Source of the DNA: Nakamurella sp. PAMC28650
Lineage (GTDB): Bacteria; Actinomycetota; Actinomycetes; Mycobacteriales; Nakamurellaceae
Assembly: GCF_014303395.1 (NCBI RefSeq)
Contig: NZ_CP060298.1
Coordinates: 1,302,001-1,366,000, forward strand
DNA length: 64,000 bases
Direction of reading: 5' to 3'
Shown here piece after piece: positions 17,343-25,888 of this stretch (the first letter of the stretch is position 1; each line of letters starts with the position of its first letter). The notes below the pieces were generated by a model. The model was not told where the DNA came from. It ran no database searches and was given only the letters and a program-made list of their open reading frames with translations. A program made the position numbers and the translations under genes.

Positions 17343-18722
17343 GTGAGCGAAACTCTTGTGGCAGGGATCGACTCCTCGACGCAGTCGACCAAGGTGCTGC
17401 TGGTGCGGGCGTCGGACGGGGTGGTCGTCGACGAGGCGTCCGCGCCGCACCCGAACGGCACCTCCGTCCATCCTGATGCGTGGTGGGAAGCCCTGCAGCA
17501 GGCCGGTTCCAGGTTGCTGGAGCGTGCGTCGGCGATCGGCGTCGGCGGTCAGCAGCACGGCATGGTCGCACTCGACGCGGCCGGCGAGGTGGTCCGTCCG
17601 GCGCTGCTCTGGAACGATCTGCGCTCGGCTCCCCAGATCGACACCGTGGTCAGGCATCTCGGTGGCCCGCAGGCCTGCGCCGACGAGATCGGGTCGGTGC
17701 CCGCCGCGTCGTTCACCATCACCAAGCTTCGTTGGATGGCCGAGCACGAGCCGGCGAACGCCGAGCGGACCGCGGCGGTGCTGCTCCCGCACGACTGGCT
17801 GACCTGGAAACTCTCCGGAAAGTCGGAGATGACGACCGATCACGGGGACGCCTCCGGCACCGGCTACTACTCGCCGGCCCGACGGGATTGGATCCCCTCG
17901 CTCGCCGCCTGGGCCCTCGGCCGCGAGACGGCACCGACGCTGCCCCGGCTGGTCGCTCCCGGTGCGGTCGCGAGCCACACTCCGAACGGTGTCCCGCTCT
18001 CGGCCGGTACCGGCGACAACATGGCCGCCGCACTGGGTCTGGCGATCGGTCCCGGTGATGTGGTGGTCTCGATCGGAACCTCTGGCACCGCCTTCTGCAT
18101 CGCCGACTCGGCATGCGCGGACCCGACCGGATCGGTCTCCGGCTTCGCGGATGCCACCGGCCACTACCTGCGGTTGGTCTGCACCATCAACGCATCCCGG
18201 ATCCTGAGCGTGGTCGGCGGCCTGCTCGGCGTCGATCACCACGAGTTCGCCACGCTGGCGATGGCCGGTGACGTCGGCGCGGGTGGACTGGCCCTGCTGC
18301 CCTACCTGGACGGCGAGCGCACCCCGAACCGGCCGTCCGCGACGGGGGTCTTCGCCGGGCTCACCTCCGGTGTCACCAGGGAGAACTTCGCCCGCGCCGC
18401 GGTCGAGGCGTTGCTGTGCTCGCTGGCCGACGCGGTCGATGCACTGGACGTCAAGCCGACCAGGGTGTTGATGATCGGCGGCGGCTCGCGCAACCCCGCG
18501 GTGCAGCAGTTGGCGCCCGGCGTGTTCGGCCAGTCGGTCCAGGTCCTCGAGCCGGGGGAGTACGTCGCCCTCGGCGCCGCCCGTCAGGCTGCGTGGGCAT
18601 TGTCCGGCGCGTCGGAGCCGCCCGTCTGGGCCGCGGCCCCGTTCGTCGAACTGACGGGTGAGCCGACGCCCGTCGTCCGGGCGCAGTACGACGCGCTGCG
18701 TGACGCCACCGTCAATTGGTGA
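17343..18722 (+). CDS. xylB: Xylulokinase (FGGY family)
   Basis: This 459-residue FGGY carbohydrate kinase would phosphorylate D-xylulose to xylulose 5-phosphate for the pentose phosphate pathway. The N-terminal phosphate-binding loop is GIDSSTQSTKVLL, the substrate-binding segment GGQQHGMVALD is typical of XylB, the catalytic Asp is D225 in GTGDNMAAALG and the adenosine motif is MIGGGSRNP. It is slightly shorter than most XylB (about 480-500). It follows the ROK gene by 83 bp. A xylose isomerase gene is not in this window. Confidence 0.93.
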   Translation: MSETLVAGIDSSTQSTKVLLVRASDGVVVDEASAPHPNGTSVHPDAWWEALQQAGSRLLERASAIGVGGQQHGMVALDAAGEVVRPALLWNDLRSAPQIDTVVRHLGGPQACADEIGSVPAASFTITKLRWMAEHEPANAERTAAVLLPHDWLTWKLSGKSEMTTDHGDASGTGYYSPARRDWIPSLAAWALGRETAPTLPRLVAPGAVASHTPNGVPLSAGTGDNMAAALGLAIGPGDVVVSIGTSGTAFCIADSACADPTGSVSGFADATGHYLRLVCTINASRILSVVGGLLGVDHHEFATLAMAGDVGAGGLALLPYLDGERTPNRPSATGVFAGLTSGVTRENFARAAVEALLCSLADAVDALDVKPTRVLMIGGGSRNPAVQQLAPGVFGQSVQVLEPGEYVALGAARQAAWALSGASEPPVWAAAPFVELTGEPTPVVRAQYDALRDATVNW

Positions 18723-18732
18723 GCCTCGCGAT

Positions 18733-18891
18733 GGTATGACCGCCGCGGGCCGGTATGACCCCTGCGGGCTGGTATGACCTGAGCCCGCGACGGTACGACC
18801 CCCGCAGGCTGGTATGACCTCCGGGGTCGGCGCGGTACGACCCCCGGAGGCTGGTATGACCGCCGCGGGCTGGTACGACCCCCGGGGTCGG
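18733..18891 (+). repeat. Array of eight GGTATGACC/GGTACGACC repeats
   Basis: Copies start at 18733, 18752, 18771, 18792, 18811, 18834, 18853 and 18872, mostly 19 bp apart, each GGTAYGACC followed by a GC-rich core. An inverted copy GGTCATACC is at 18927-18935. The array lies between the 3' ends of xylB and the convergent GT39 gene. Confidence 0.9.
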
Positions 18892-18935
18892 CGTATTACG
18901 ATCGAGCGTCCTACGAGGGGCCGGGCGGTCATACC

Positions 18936-19004
18936 AGCGGTCGAGCGGTGACCTGGCCAGCGGTCGAGCGGTGACCTGGACAGCCGTCGAGCGGTGACCT
19001 GTCG
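18936..19004 (+). repeat. 23-bp tandem repeat, 3 copies
   Basis: AGCGGTCGAGCGGTGACCTG-type units start at 18936, 18959 and 18982 and run to the last base before the stop codon of the convergent GT39 gene. Confidence 0.9.
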
Positions 19005-21290
19005 CTAGGCCCCGGACGGCGCACAGGCGTAGAGATTCTGGCCGGTCAGGTGATTCTTGGGTCCCGAGTAGGTCGAGACCGGGACGAGGGTGCAGTGGGC
19101 CTGCACCCAGTCGCGCAACTTCAGGACGTGGTAGCCCTCGAATTTGGCATAGCCGCCTCCGTCGACCTTGAGGCCGCCGGCGTTGAAGCTGTCCGCGTTG
19201 CTGATGGCGTGCAGCAGCGCGAACCTGAGTGTCCCGTTCGCGACCATGGTGGCCAGCTGGTCGACGGTCGGGGTGTCGATGTACCCGCTGAATCCGCCGA
19301 ACGGGACGACCGGAAGCCCGCTGATCTCGATGTACGGCTCGGCGGTCCCCCACAGGTCGGTGGCCATCATCGGACCGTCCACTCCGGGATGAGCGCGGAC
19401 GTAGCGGACGAGGTCGTTCTGGACCCGGTAGAGCGCCGGGTCCGGGTACAGGTGGAAGGGCGGATCGAATCCGTAGGAGTGGTCGGTCGCGTTGTTCGAC
19501 GCCGAACCCACCACGGCCGCCTGGGGACGCGGACCCGCGTAGGGGTCGCCCTCGCTGACATCCGACTTCGTCATCACGAATCCGGTCCAGACGCTCGGGA
19601 CCAGGGCGATCGCAACGATCCCGAGCGCGACCGCGACGACAGATCTGCGCTGCGGGGCCACCTGCAGCCCCGGCCGGGGAACGCTGAGCAGCGCTACCGC
19701 CGCTACCCCGACCACTGCCACCGCGGGCAGGATCCAGCCCGGAGCCTGCCCGTTGAGCAGCAGCAGCGCGACCGCCCACAAGGTCTGGATCCCGACGAGG
19801 GCCGGCAGCACCGAGCGGGCGGCGCGGGAACTCGACGATCGCATCGCGACCGCCTGCGTCAGGCCGCCGGCGGCCAGTAGGGCGACCTGGAGTCCGATCG
19901 CGGCCAGATAGGCGGTGTGCGGGATCCGGATGATCGTCAGGAAGGTGGCGGCGGTGGCGAGCCAGATCACCAACGCCAGCACGGTGGCCGCTGCCGGGTC
20001 GAGAGGCCCCCGGTGCCCGCGCTCCTCGCGCGGCCCGGCGGGCTCACCGACCCGCCGCCGCCGAAGTCGGAGTCCCCGGAGTCGGATTCGCCGTAGTCGC
20101 TCCACCAGAGGCCAGAGACCCAGCAGGATTCCGGCCAGGGCCAGCGGGTAGAACCAGCCGATCTGGGGGAGGAAATAGGTGTCGACGAGTTTGGCCTTGG
20201 AACCCTCGGCCACGAACGCCGGATCGACCGCGGGGGCTTTCGGGGCGGCTTTGGGCGCGGCCCCGGCGCTGGGTTCGCCGGCCGGTGCCGGGGTGCTGTC
20301 GATGACGAACGCGGCGGGCACGTCCTGGAGCTTGGAGTCCCGGACCTGAGGCGGTGCAGGAGGTACCGGCGGTGCCGCGTCGCCGACGGCCCAGGGGATC
20401 AGGTTGGGGATGATCCGGTTGAAACCGTTGTAGCCGAACACCATCGTGTAGCCGTTGTTGTTGGTGCTGCCGTCGATGTAGGGGCGGTCGGCGGCCGGGA
20501 CCAGCATGATGGCGGTGATCCAGGACAGCGACAGGACCACCGTCAGGCCGATCAGCAGCAGTGACCGCCGGAGGCGCTGCGCCAATGGGTGCGGCGCACC
20601 CAGCAGGTAGGCGATGACGACGGCCGGCAGGATGAACCAGGCCTGCATCATCTTGGCCTGGAAGCCGATCGCGATCCAGAGGGCGGTGAAGATCAGCGGC
20701 CGCAGCCGTCCGTTGAGCATGCCGGCCTGCCAGCTGAGCAGGGCGAGCGTCAGGCTCATGGTGAGCAGGCAGTCCTCGGAACCGCGCCCGAACATCGCGA
20801 CCAGCAGGGGTGTGGTGGTGACCGCACCGGCGGCCAGCAGCCCGCAGGCGGGTCCCTTCCAGCGGGCCCCGATCACGTAGGCGGCGACGACGGTGACGAC
20901 GCCCTCGATCACCTGGGGCAGGTTGATCGACCACGGGTGGAATCCGAACAGTCGCGCCGAGAGGGCCTGTGGGACAAGGAAGCCCGACAGCTTGTCCAGG
21001 GTGACGGTGGCCGCCGGGTCGAAGCTGCCGAAGAAGAACGCCCGCCAGCTCTGCGACATGCTGCGGGCCGCGCTGGAGTAGAAGCCCGGGTAGCCGCGAT
21101 GGCCGAAGTTCCAGCTGGAGATCACAGCGGCCAGGAGGGCGATCGCCGCCACCGCGGCCGGCACCCGCCAGCTACGCCCGCGGAAGGCCGAGGCGCCCAG
21201 CCATTCCTCGCCCGGGGCTCGCCCGTACCAGTCGAGAACCCGTCGCCGGACGGTCGGCGCCGACAGAACTGGTTCGACGGCAGTGGACAC
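19005..21290 (-). CDS. GT39-family membrane mannosyltransferase-like protein (ArnT/PMT superfamily)
   Basis: About 761 residues with around a dozen hydrophobic segments in the first 560 and a soluble C-terminal domain. The first external loop has SMSQSWRAFFFGSFDPAAT followed by VTLDKLSG, a pattern of actinobacterial GT39/PMT_2 proteins that transfer sugar from polyprenyl phosphate to proteins or glycans outside the membrane. An Ala/Pro-rich insert lies near 330-370. GTG at 21290 was chosen because AGGAGAG sits 7 bases upstream; a longer frame starts at 21335. It neighbours the galactose operon but is 128 bp from galK. Donor and acceptor are unknown. Confidence 0.8.
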   Translation of the reverse strand: MSTAVEPVLSAPTVRRRVLDWYGRAPGEEWLGASAFRGRSWRVPAAVAAIALLAAVISSWNFGHRGYPGFYSSAARSMSQSWRAFFFGSFDPAATVTLDKLSGFLVPQALSARLFGFHPWSINLPQVIEGVVTVVAAYVIGARWKGPACGLLAAGAVTTTPLLVAMFGRGSEDCLLTMSLTLALLSWQAGMLNGRLRPLIFTALWIAIGFQAKMMQAWFILPAVVIAYLLGAPHPLAQRLRRSLLLIGLTVVLSLSWITAIMLVPAADRPYIDGSTNNNGYTMVFGYNGFNRIIPNLIPWAVGDAAPPVPPAPPQVRDSKLQDVPAAFVIDSTPAPAGEPSAGAAPKAAPKAPAVDPAFVAEGSKAKLVDTYFLPQIGWFYPLALAGILLGLWPLVERLRRIRLRGLRLRRRRVGEPAGPREERGHRGPLDPAAATVLALVIWLATAATFLTIIRIPHTAYLAAIGLQVALLAAGGLTQAVAMRSSSSRAARSVLPALVGIQTLWAVALLLLNGQAPGWILPAVAVVGVAAVALLSVPRPGLQVAPQRRSVVAVALGIVAIALVPSVWTGFVMTKSDVSEGDPYAGPRPQAAVVGSASNNATDHSYGFDPPFHLYPDPALYRVQNDLVRYVRAHPGVDGPMMATDLWGTAEPYIEISGLPVVPFGGFSGYIDTPTVDQLATMVANGTLRFALLHAISNADSFNAGGLKVDGGGYAKFEGYHVLKLRDWVQAHCTLVPVSTYSGPKNHLTGQNLYACAPSGA

Positions 21291-21418
21291 CGGACACTCT
21301 CCTGACCGCAGCCGCGCACCGCCTGGCCGGTGCACCGGTCGGATGCAGATTACGGGCGATCATGTGGGTGCGCTGTGAGCCCGGTCGGCGCACACGTCCA
21401 GTCGGTCGCACGGTCCGG

Positions 21419-22564
21419 TCAGTCGAAGCGGGCGCCTTGCGCGGGGCTGACGGTCCGCAGCACCGGCAGGGTCAGCGCGCGGGCCTGGAAGGCGTCGGTC
21501 GCCGCCCGGCCCACCGTCTCGATGGCGTCCAGCGGCACCAGCGCGATGACGGATCCGCCGAAGCCGCCGCCGGTCATCCTGGCTCCGAGCGCGCCGGCCG
21601 CCAGCGCCGCTTCGACGGCGACGTCCAGCTCCAGGCACGACACCTCGAAGTCATCTCGCAGCGAGAGGTGGGAGGCCGTCATGTCCGGTCCGATGGCTGA
21701 CGCGCCCGATCCACGGAGCTCGGCGACCACGTTCTCCACCCGCCGGTTCTCGGTGACGATGTGCCGGACCCGGCGCCGCAGGACGTCATCATCCAGCCTG
21801 GCCATGGCCTCGTCGAGATCATCGAACTCGATGTCCCGCAACGAGTTCAGCCCCAGCTGGGCCGCGGCCTGCTCGCAGGAGGCCCTGCGTGCGGCGTATT
21901 CACCGTCGGCCAGGGCGTGGTGCGCCCTGGTATCGATCAGCAGGATGGCCAGGCCATCGGCCGACGGGTCGAACGGGATGTTCTCGGTGGTGTCGTGCCC
22001 GATGTCGAAGAACAGCACGCTGCCCTCCCGGCAGGTGGCGGACGCCATCTGATCCATCAGGCCGCACGGCATCCCGACGAAGTCGTTCTCGGCCCGCTGG
22101 GACAGGCGCGCGATGTCGGCGAGTGGTAGGTCATGCCCGTACAAGGTCGACATCGCCAGTCCCACCGCACATTCCAGCGCAGCAGATGACGAGAGTCCAG
22201 CGCCGACCGGAACATTGGAGTCGATGGCCAGGTCGATGCCGCCGAGTGAGTGTCCGGCGTCGACCAGGGCCCAGTAGACCCCGAACACATAGCCGGCCCA
22301 GCCGAGATCCTCGCCGCCGGGGAGGATGTCGGCGACCTTGAGGGTGCGGATCTCCTCCGGACGTTGCGCGGAGACGACCCGGACCAGGCCGTCCTCGTTG
22401 CGGGCGGCGGCCACATGGGTGCGGGCGTCGATGGCGAAGGGGAGCACCAGGCCGTTGTTGTAGTCGGTGTGCTCGCCGATCAGGTTGACGCGGCCGGGCG
22501 CAGAGAATTCAGCGAATTCACCGCTACCGAACGTCGAGGTGAAGAGCTCGGCTGCGGGGCTCAT
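21419..22564 (-). CDS. galK: Galactokinase
   Basis: This 381-residue GHMP kinase phosphorylates alpha-D-galactose at C1 using ATP, the first committed Leloir step. It contains the galactokinase signature GRVNLIGEHTDYNNG (about 24-38), the GHMP ATP-binding GLSSSAALECA, the segment GLMDQMAS and the C-terminal GARMTGGGFGGSVIALV. Length is normal. It is the last gene of the minus-strand gal operon and overlaps galE by 4 bases (ATGA), so translation is probably coupled. Confidence 0.97.
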   Translation of the reverse strand: MSPAAELFTSTFGSGEFAEFSAPGRVNLIGEHTDYNNGLVLPFAIDARTHVAAARNEDGLVRVVSAQRPEEIRTLKVADILPGGEDLGWAGYVFGVYWALVDAGHSLGGIDLAIDSNVPVGAGLSSSAALECAVGLAMSTLYGHDLPLADIARLSQRAENDFVGMPCGLMDQMASATCREGSVLFFDIGHDTTENIPFDPSADGLAILLIDTRAHHALADGEYAARRASCEQAAAQLGLNSLRDIEFDDLDEAMARLDDDVLRRRVRHIVTENRRVENVVAELRGSGASAIGPDMTASHLSLRDDFEVSCLELDVAVEAALAAGALGARMTGGGFGGSVIALVPLDAIETVGRAATDAFQARALTLPVLRTVSPAQGARFD

Positions 22565-23532
22565 CTGGGCTTGCGCTGCGCGATCGGGGAGTTGCTGAAC
22601 TCCCAGGCGTCTGCGACCATCCGCCCCAGGTCGAGCCGCGGTTCCCAGCCCAGTCGTTCCTTGGCGCGCGCCGCCGAGGCGACCAGACGCGTCGGGTCCC
22701 CGGGACGCCGCGGTCCGGCCACCGTCGGCATCTCGAGCCCGGTGACGCGCTCCACCTCGGCGATCACCTGACGGACGCTGAAACCGTTGCCGTTGCCCAG
22801 GTTGCAGATCAGGTGTTCGCCGGTGTGCGCGGCCGTCAGGGCCAGGACGTGGGCCCGCGCGAGGTCCTCGACGTGCACGTAGTCGCGGATCGGCGTGCCG
22901 TCCGGGGTCGGCCAGTCGTCACCGTAGATGTTCAGCTTGTCGCGACGGCCGGCGACGGCGTCCAGGGCGATCGGGATCAGGTGGGTCTCGGTGGTGTGCC
23001 GCTCGCCCGCGCCGAAAGCTGCTCCGGCCACGTTGAAGTAGCGGAGCGAGACGGAGGCCAGTTCGGTGGCGGCGCACTCGTTGGTGATCATCATGTCGAC
23101 GGCGAGCTTGGTGGCGCCGTAGGTGCTGGTCGGCCTCGTGGGCGAATCCTCGGTGATCGGGAAGATCTCGGGTTCACCGTAGACGGCGGCGGTGGAGGAG
23201 AACACCAGCCGGGGGACGTGGTGCTCGGTGATCGCATCCAGCAGGGCGCGGGAGCCGATGACGTTGGTGTGCCAGTAGATCGACGGTTTCAGCACCGACT
23301 CGCCGACCAGCGACTTGGCGGCGAAGTGCAGGACGGCATCGAACCCGGCACCGGCGAGGACCTCCGAGGCCGTCGTGATGTCGGCCTGGATGTGGTGCAC
23401 CCCTTCGGGAATGGAGTCGGCGTGCCCGGTGGAGCAGTTGTCCAGCACGACCACCTCGTGGTCGTCCTGGAGCAACAGCCGGGTGACCACCGATCCGATG
23501 TAGCCGGCCCCGCCGACGACGAGCGTTTTCAT
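22561..23532 (-). CDS. galE: UDP-glucose 4-epimerase
   Basis: The 323-residue extended short-chain dehydrogenase interconverts UDP-galactose and UDP-glucose with bound NAD. NAD binding is GGAGYIGS (7-14). The catalytic Ser is in SSTAAVYG (112-119), and Tyr138 and Lys142 form YGATK. The C-terminal part carries the sugar-nucleotide loop around DGTPIRDYVHVEDLA. The start at 23532 was taken from the conserved MKTLVVGGAGYIG N-terminus; the open frame extends into galT on the same strand but that is an out-of-frame shadow. Separated from galT by a tandem repeat. It could also feed UDP-galactose to polysaccharide synthesis. Confidence 0.95.
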   Translation of the reverse strand: MKTLVVGGAGYIGSVVTRLLLQDDHEVVVLDNCSTGHADSIPEGVHHIQADITTASEVLAGAGFDAVLHFAAKSLVGESVLKPSIYWHTNVIGSRALLDAITEHHVPRLVFSSTAAVYGEPEIFPITEDSPTRPTSTYGATKLAVDMMITNECAATELASVSLRYFNVAGAAFGAGERHTTETHLIPIALDAVAGRRDKLNIYGDDWPTPDGTPIRDYVHVEDLARAHVLALTAAHTGEHLICNLGNGNGFSVRQVIAEVERVTGLEMPTVAGPRRPGDPTRLVASAARAKERLGWEPRLDLGRMVADAWEFSNSPIAQRKPR

Positions 23533-23564
23533 CCTCTGACTGCCTTTCGATGGTGCGTGCGGAA

Positions 23565-23652
23565 GTGAGTGGCCGGACACTGGAGATTGGCGGACAGTGG
23601 TCAGTGGCCGGACAGTGGTGAGTTGCCGGACAGCGGTGAGTTGCCGGACCGG
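23565..23652 (-). repeat. 17-18-bp tandem repeat crossing the galT stop codon
   Basis: About five copies of a unit read on the minus strand as TGTCCGGCAACTCACCAC run from the last codons of galT, through its stop at 23601-23603, into the galT-galE gap. The coding part gives the odd GalT tail SGNSPLSGNSPLSGH. Confidence 0.9.
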
Positions 23653-24746
23653 GGGGCCGGTGCGATCGCGGCGACCTGCACATCCCGGAGTCGCTGAGCC
23701 GCTACTTCCGGGGGGATGTCGTTGACGAAGGCGCCCATCGCCGACTCCGAGCCGGCCAGGTACTTGAGCTTGCCCACCTCCCGACGGATGGTGAAGATCT
23801 GCAGGTGCAGCCAGAAGTCCTCGCGCCCTTGGTGAACAGGCGCCTGGTGCCACGCGGAGATGGCGGGCAGGCTGTCGTCGAAGACGCCCTCCATGCGGCG
23901 CAGCACCTCGAGGTAGATCGGCGGAAGCGCACGCTTCTGGTCCTCGCCCAGTTCGGTCAGGTCGGCCACCCGCTCCCGGGGGAAGAGTTGCACCTCGATC
24001 GGCCAGCGGCCGGCGAACGGGACGAACGCGACCCAGTGCTCGTTGTGCGCGACGATGCGGGATCCATCCGCCAGTTCGGCGTCGATCAGGTCGCCGAACA
24101 GGTTGCGGCCGTTCGCCTCCCGATACTCCCCGACCTGCCGCAGCATCGCCGCGGTATGCGGGGTGACGAAGGGGTAGCCGTAGATCTGGCCGTGCGGGTG
24201 GGCCAGGGTGACGCCGATTTCCTTGCCGCGGTTCTCGAAGCAGAACACCTGCTCGACCCCCTCCTGCGCGGACAGGTGTGCGGTCCGGTCGATCCACGCG
24301 TCGATGACGGTGCCGACCCTGGCCGGGCTCAGGTGCGAGAAGCTCTGGTGGTGGTCCGAGGTGAAGCAGACCACCTCGCAGCGGCCGTTTCCCGGAACGG
24401 TGGTGAACAGGCCCGCCGGTTCGGCGGCGGCACCGGCGCCGGCGAACGACGGGAAGCGGTTCTCGAACACCACGACGTCGTAGCCGGCAGAGGGGATCTC
24501 GCTGGCGTTGCCGGGTGTCGACGGGCACAGCGGGCACTGGTCGGCCGGCGGGTGGTAGATGCGGGTCTGCCGGTGCCCGGCGATGCCGACCCATTCACCG
24601 GTGAGCCGGTCGTACCGCGCCGTCGAGGTCGACTCGACCTTCGGGAGGTCCCGTGGATCGTCCAGAACGCGGACAGCGTCAGGTGTCTCGTCGAAGTAGA
24701 TGATCTCGCGATCATCGGCCAACCGGGCGGAAGTGCGGTAGGTCAT
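23601..24746 (-). CDS. galT: Galactose-1-phosphate uridylyltransferase
   Basis: This 381-residue HIT-superfamily enzyme exchanges UMP between UDP-glucose and galactose 1-phosphate. The active site is HPHGQ (H183-Q187), where the second His forms the uridylyl intermediate. Residues CPLC near 71-74 correspond to a zinc-ligand region, and FENRFPSFAG and TSDHHQSFSHL are conserved family segments. Length is normal except for a C-terminal tail made of NSPLSG repeats encoded by a tandem repeat that continues past the stop. It overlaps the upstream regulator gene by 4 bases and is followed by galE. Confidence 0.96.
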   Translation of the reverse strand: MTYRTSARLADDREIIYFDETPDAVRVLDDPRDLPKVESTSTARYDRLTGEWVGIAGHRQTRIYHPPADQCPLCPSTPGNASEIPSAGYDVVVFENRFPSFAGAGAAAEPAGLFTTVPGNGRCEVVCFTSDHHQSFSHLSPARVGTVIDAWIDRTAHLSAQEGVEQVFCFENRGKEIGVTLAHPHGQIYGYPFVTPHTAAMLRQVGEYREANGRNLFGDLIDAELADGSRIVAHNEHWVAFVPFAGRWPIEVQLFPRERVADLTELGEDQKRALPPIYLEVLRRMEGVFDDSLPAISAWHQAPVHQGREDFWLHLQIFTIRREVGKLKYLAGSESAMGAFVNDIPPEVAAQRLRDVQVAAIAPAPRSGNSPLSGNSPLSGH

Positions 24747-25630
24747 GGGTGGCGGTCCGGATTCCTGTTGGTGTGCGGGTCGAGGCGGGCGGTATCGGAT
24801 CGAGCTGGGTCGTCATGATCTGGATCGTCGTGGGCCGGATCGTCGTGGGCCGGATCGTCGGACCTGATGATGATGACCTCCCCCACCTGGTCGGCCAGCA
24901 CGGCGGCGGCGTGCGGGTCGAGGCGGTCGTCGGTGATCAGCGTGCTGACCGCGCGAAGGGGGGCGATCTGGGCGAGACCGACGACGCCCCACTTCGTGTG
25001 GTCGGCCACGACGACGAGGCGCCGGGCGGACTCGACCAGCGCGCGGTTGGTCTCGGCCTCCATCAGGTTGGGGGTGGTGAGGCCCGCGTGTTCGTCGAGG
25101 CCGTGCACCCCCATGATCACCATGTCCACCCGGAGCGACCGGATCGCCTGCACCGCAATGGGTCCGACGAGTCCGTCGGAGGGGGTCCGCAGACCGCCGG
25201 TGAGCACCACCGTCAGGTCGGGGCGTTGCTGGTGGTTGAGCACCTCGGCCACCTTGAGGGAGTTGGTGACGACGGTGAGGTCGGCGACGTTCGCGAGGTG
25301 GCGGGCCAGGGTCCAGGTGGTGGTGCCGGCGGTGATCGCGATGGCCATCCCCGGACGGACCAGGGTGGCGGCGCGCTCGGCGATCGCTTCCTTCTCCGGC
25401 AGCTCTCGGACGCTCTTGGCCTCGAAGTCGGGCTCGATGGCGGCAGCGGTCTCGACCGCGGTCGCGCCGCCGTGCACCTTGGCCAGAAGTCCCTTGCGGG
25501 CCAGGATCTCCAGGTCACGGCGCACCGTCATGTCCGAGACACCCAGGATCGCCGTGAGATCGGACACCCGTACACCGCCGGACCGTCGGACCTCGTCCAG
25601 AATACGAGCCTGACGGACTTGGGCGAGCAC
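24743..25630 (-). CDS. DeoR/GlpR-family transcriptional regulator of the gal operon
   Basis: The 295-residue protein has a DeoR-type helix-turn-helix (about 20-55; TAILGVSDMTVRRDLEILARKG) followed by the DeoR C-terminal sugar-phosphate sensor fold with the effector loop VGPIAVQAIRSLRVDMVIMGVHGLD. It is first in the operon, overlapping galT by 4 bases, so it likely autoregulates and represses the galactose genes until a sugar phosphate binds. The last ~40 residues are low-complexity Asp/His/Pro repeats (DDPAHDDPAHDD type), encoded by a 15-bp repeat, and unlike normal family members. Confidence 0.9.
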   Translation of the reverse strand: MLAQVRQARILDEVRRSGGVRVSDLTAILGVSDMTVRRDLEILARKGLLAKVHGGATAVETAAAIEPDFEAKSVRELPEKEAIAERAATLVRPGMAIAITAGTTTWTLARHLANVADLTVVTNSLKVAEVLNHQQRPDLTVVLTGGLRTPSDGLVGPIAVQAIRSLRVDMVIMGVHGLDEHAGLTTPNLMEAETNRALVESARRLVVVADHTKWGVVGLAQIAPLRAVSTLITDDRLDPHAAAVLADQVGEVIIIRSDDPAHDDPAHDDPDHDDPARSDTARLDPHTNRNPDRHP

Positions 25631-25722
25631 GAGTTCCCTTCTGGGGCTGGGCGTGGGTCGGCGTGGGCCCTGCGGCTGAGAGGTGGTTCGCAGGGCCTGT
25701 TCAGTTCAGTTGGTCTGTGTTG

Positions 25723-25751
25723 ATTCTGAGGTTGCAATCCGACAATGTCAA
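25723..25751 (-). promoter_or_regulatory. Candidate promoter of the gal operon
   Basis: On the minus strand a perfect -35 TTGACA (25751-25746) and a -10-like CAGAAT (25728-25723) are 17 bases apart, about 95 bp upstream of the regulator start. This is a good match in spacing and -35. Confidence 0.55.
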
Positions 25752-25888
25752 CCATGGCTCTGTTGCCTGTGTGAGTTTCTGTGCGAACTGTGGGAATCCG
25801 GGCGGTTGCCGGCTGTCGGATCTACGGTCCCTGTGACTCGGAAAATCCTGCGCAACCCGCGCCCGCCCGGCCCATCCGACCGCTCTCC

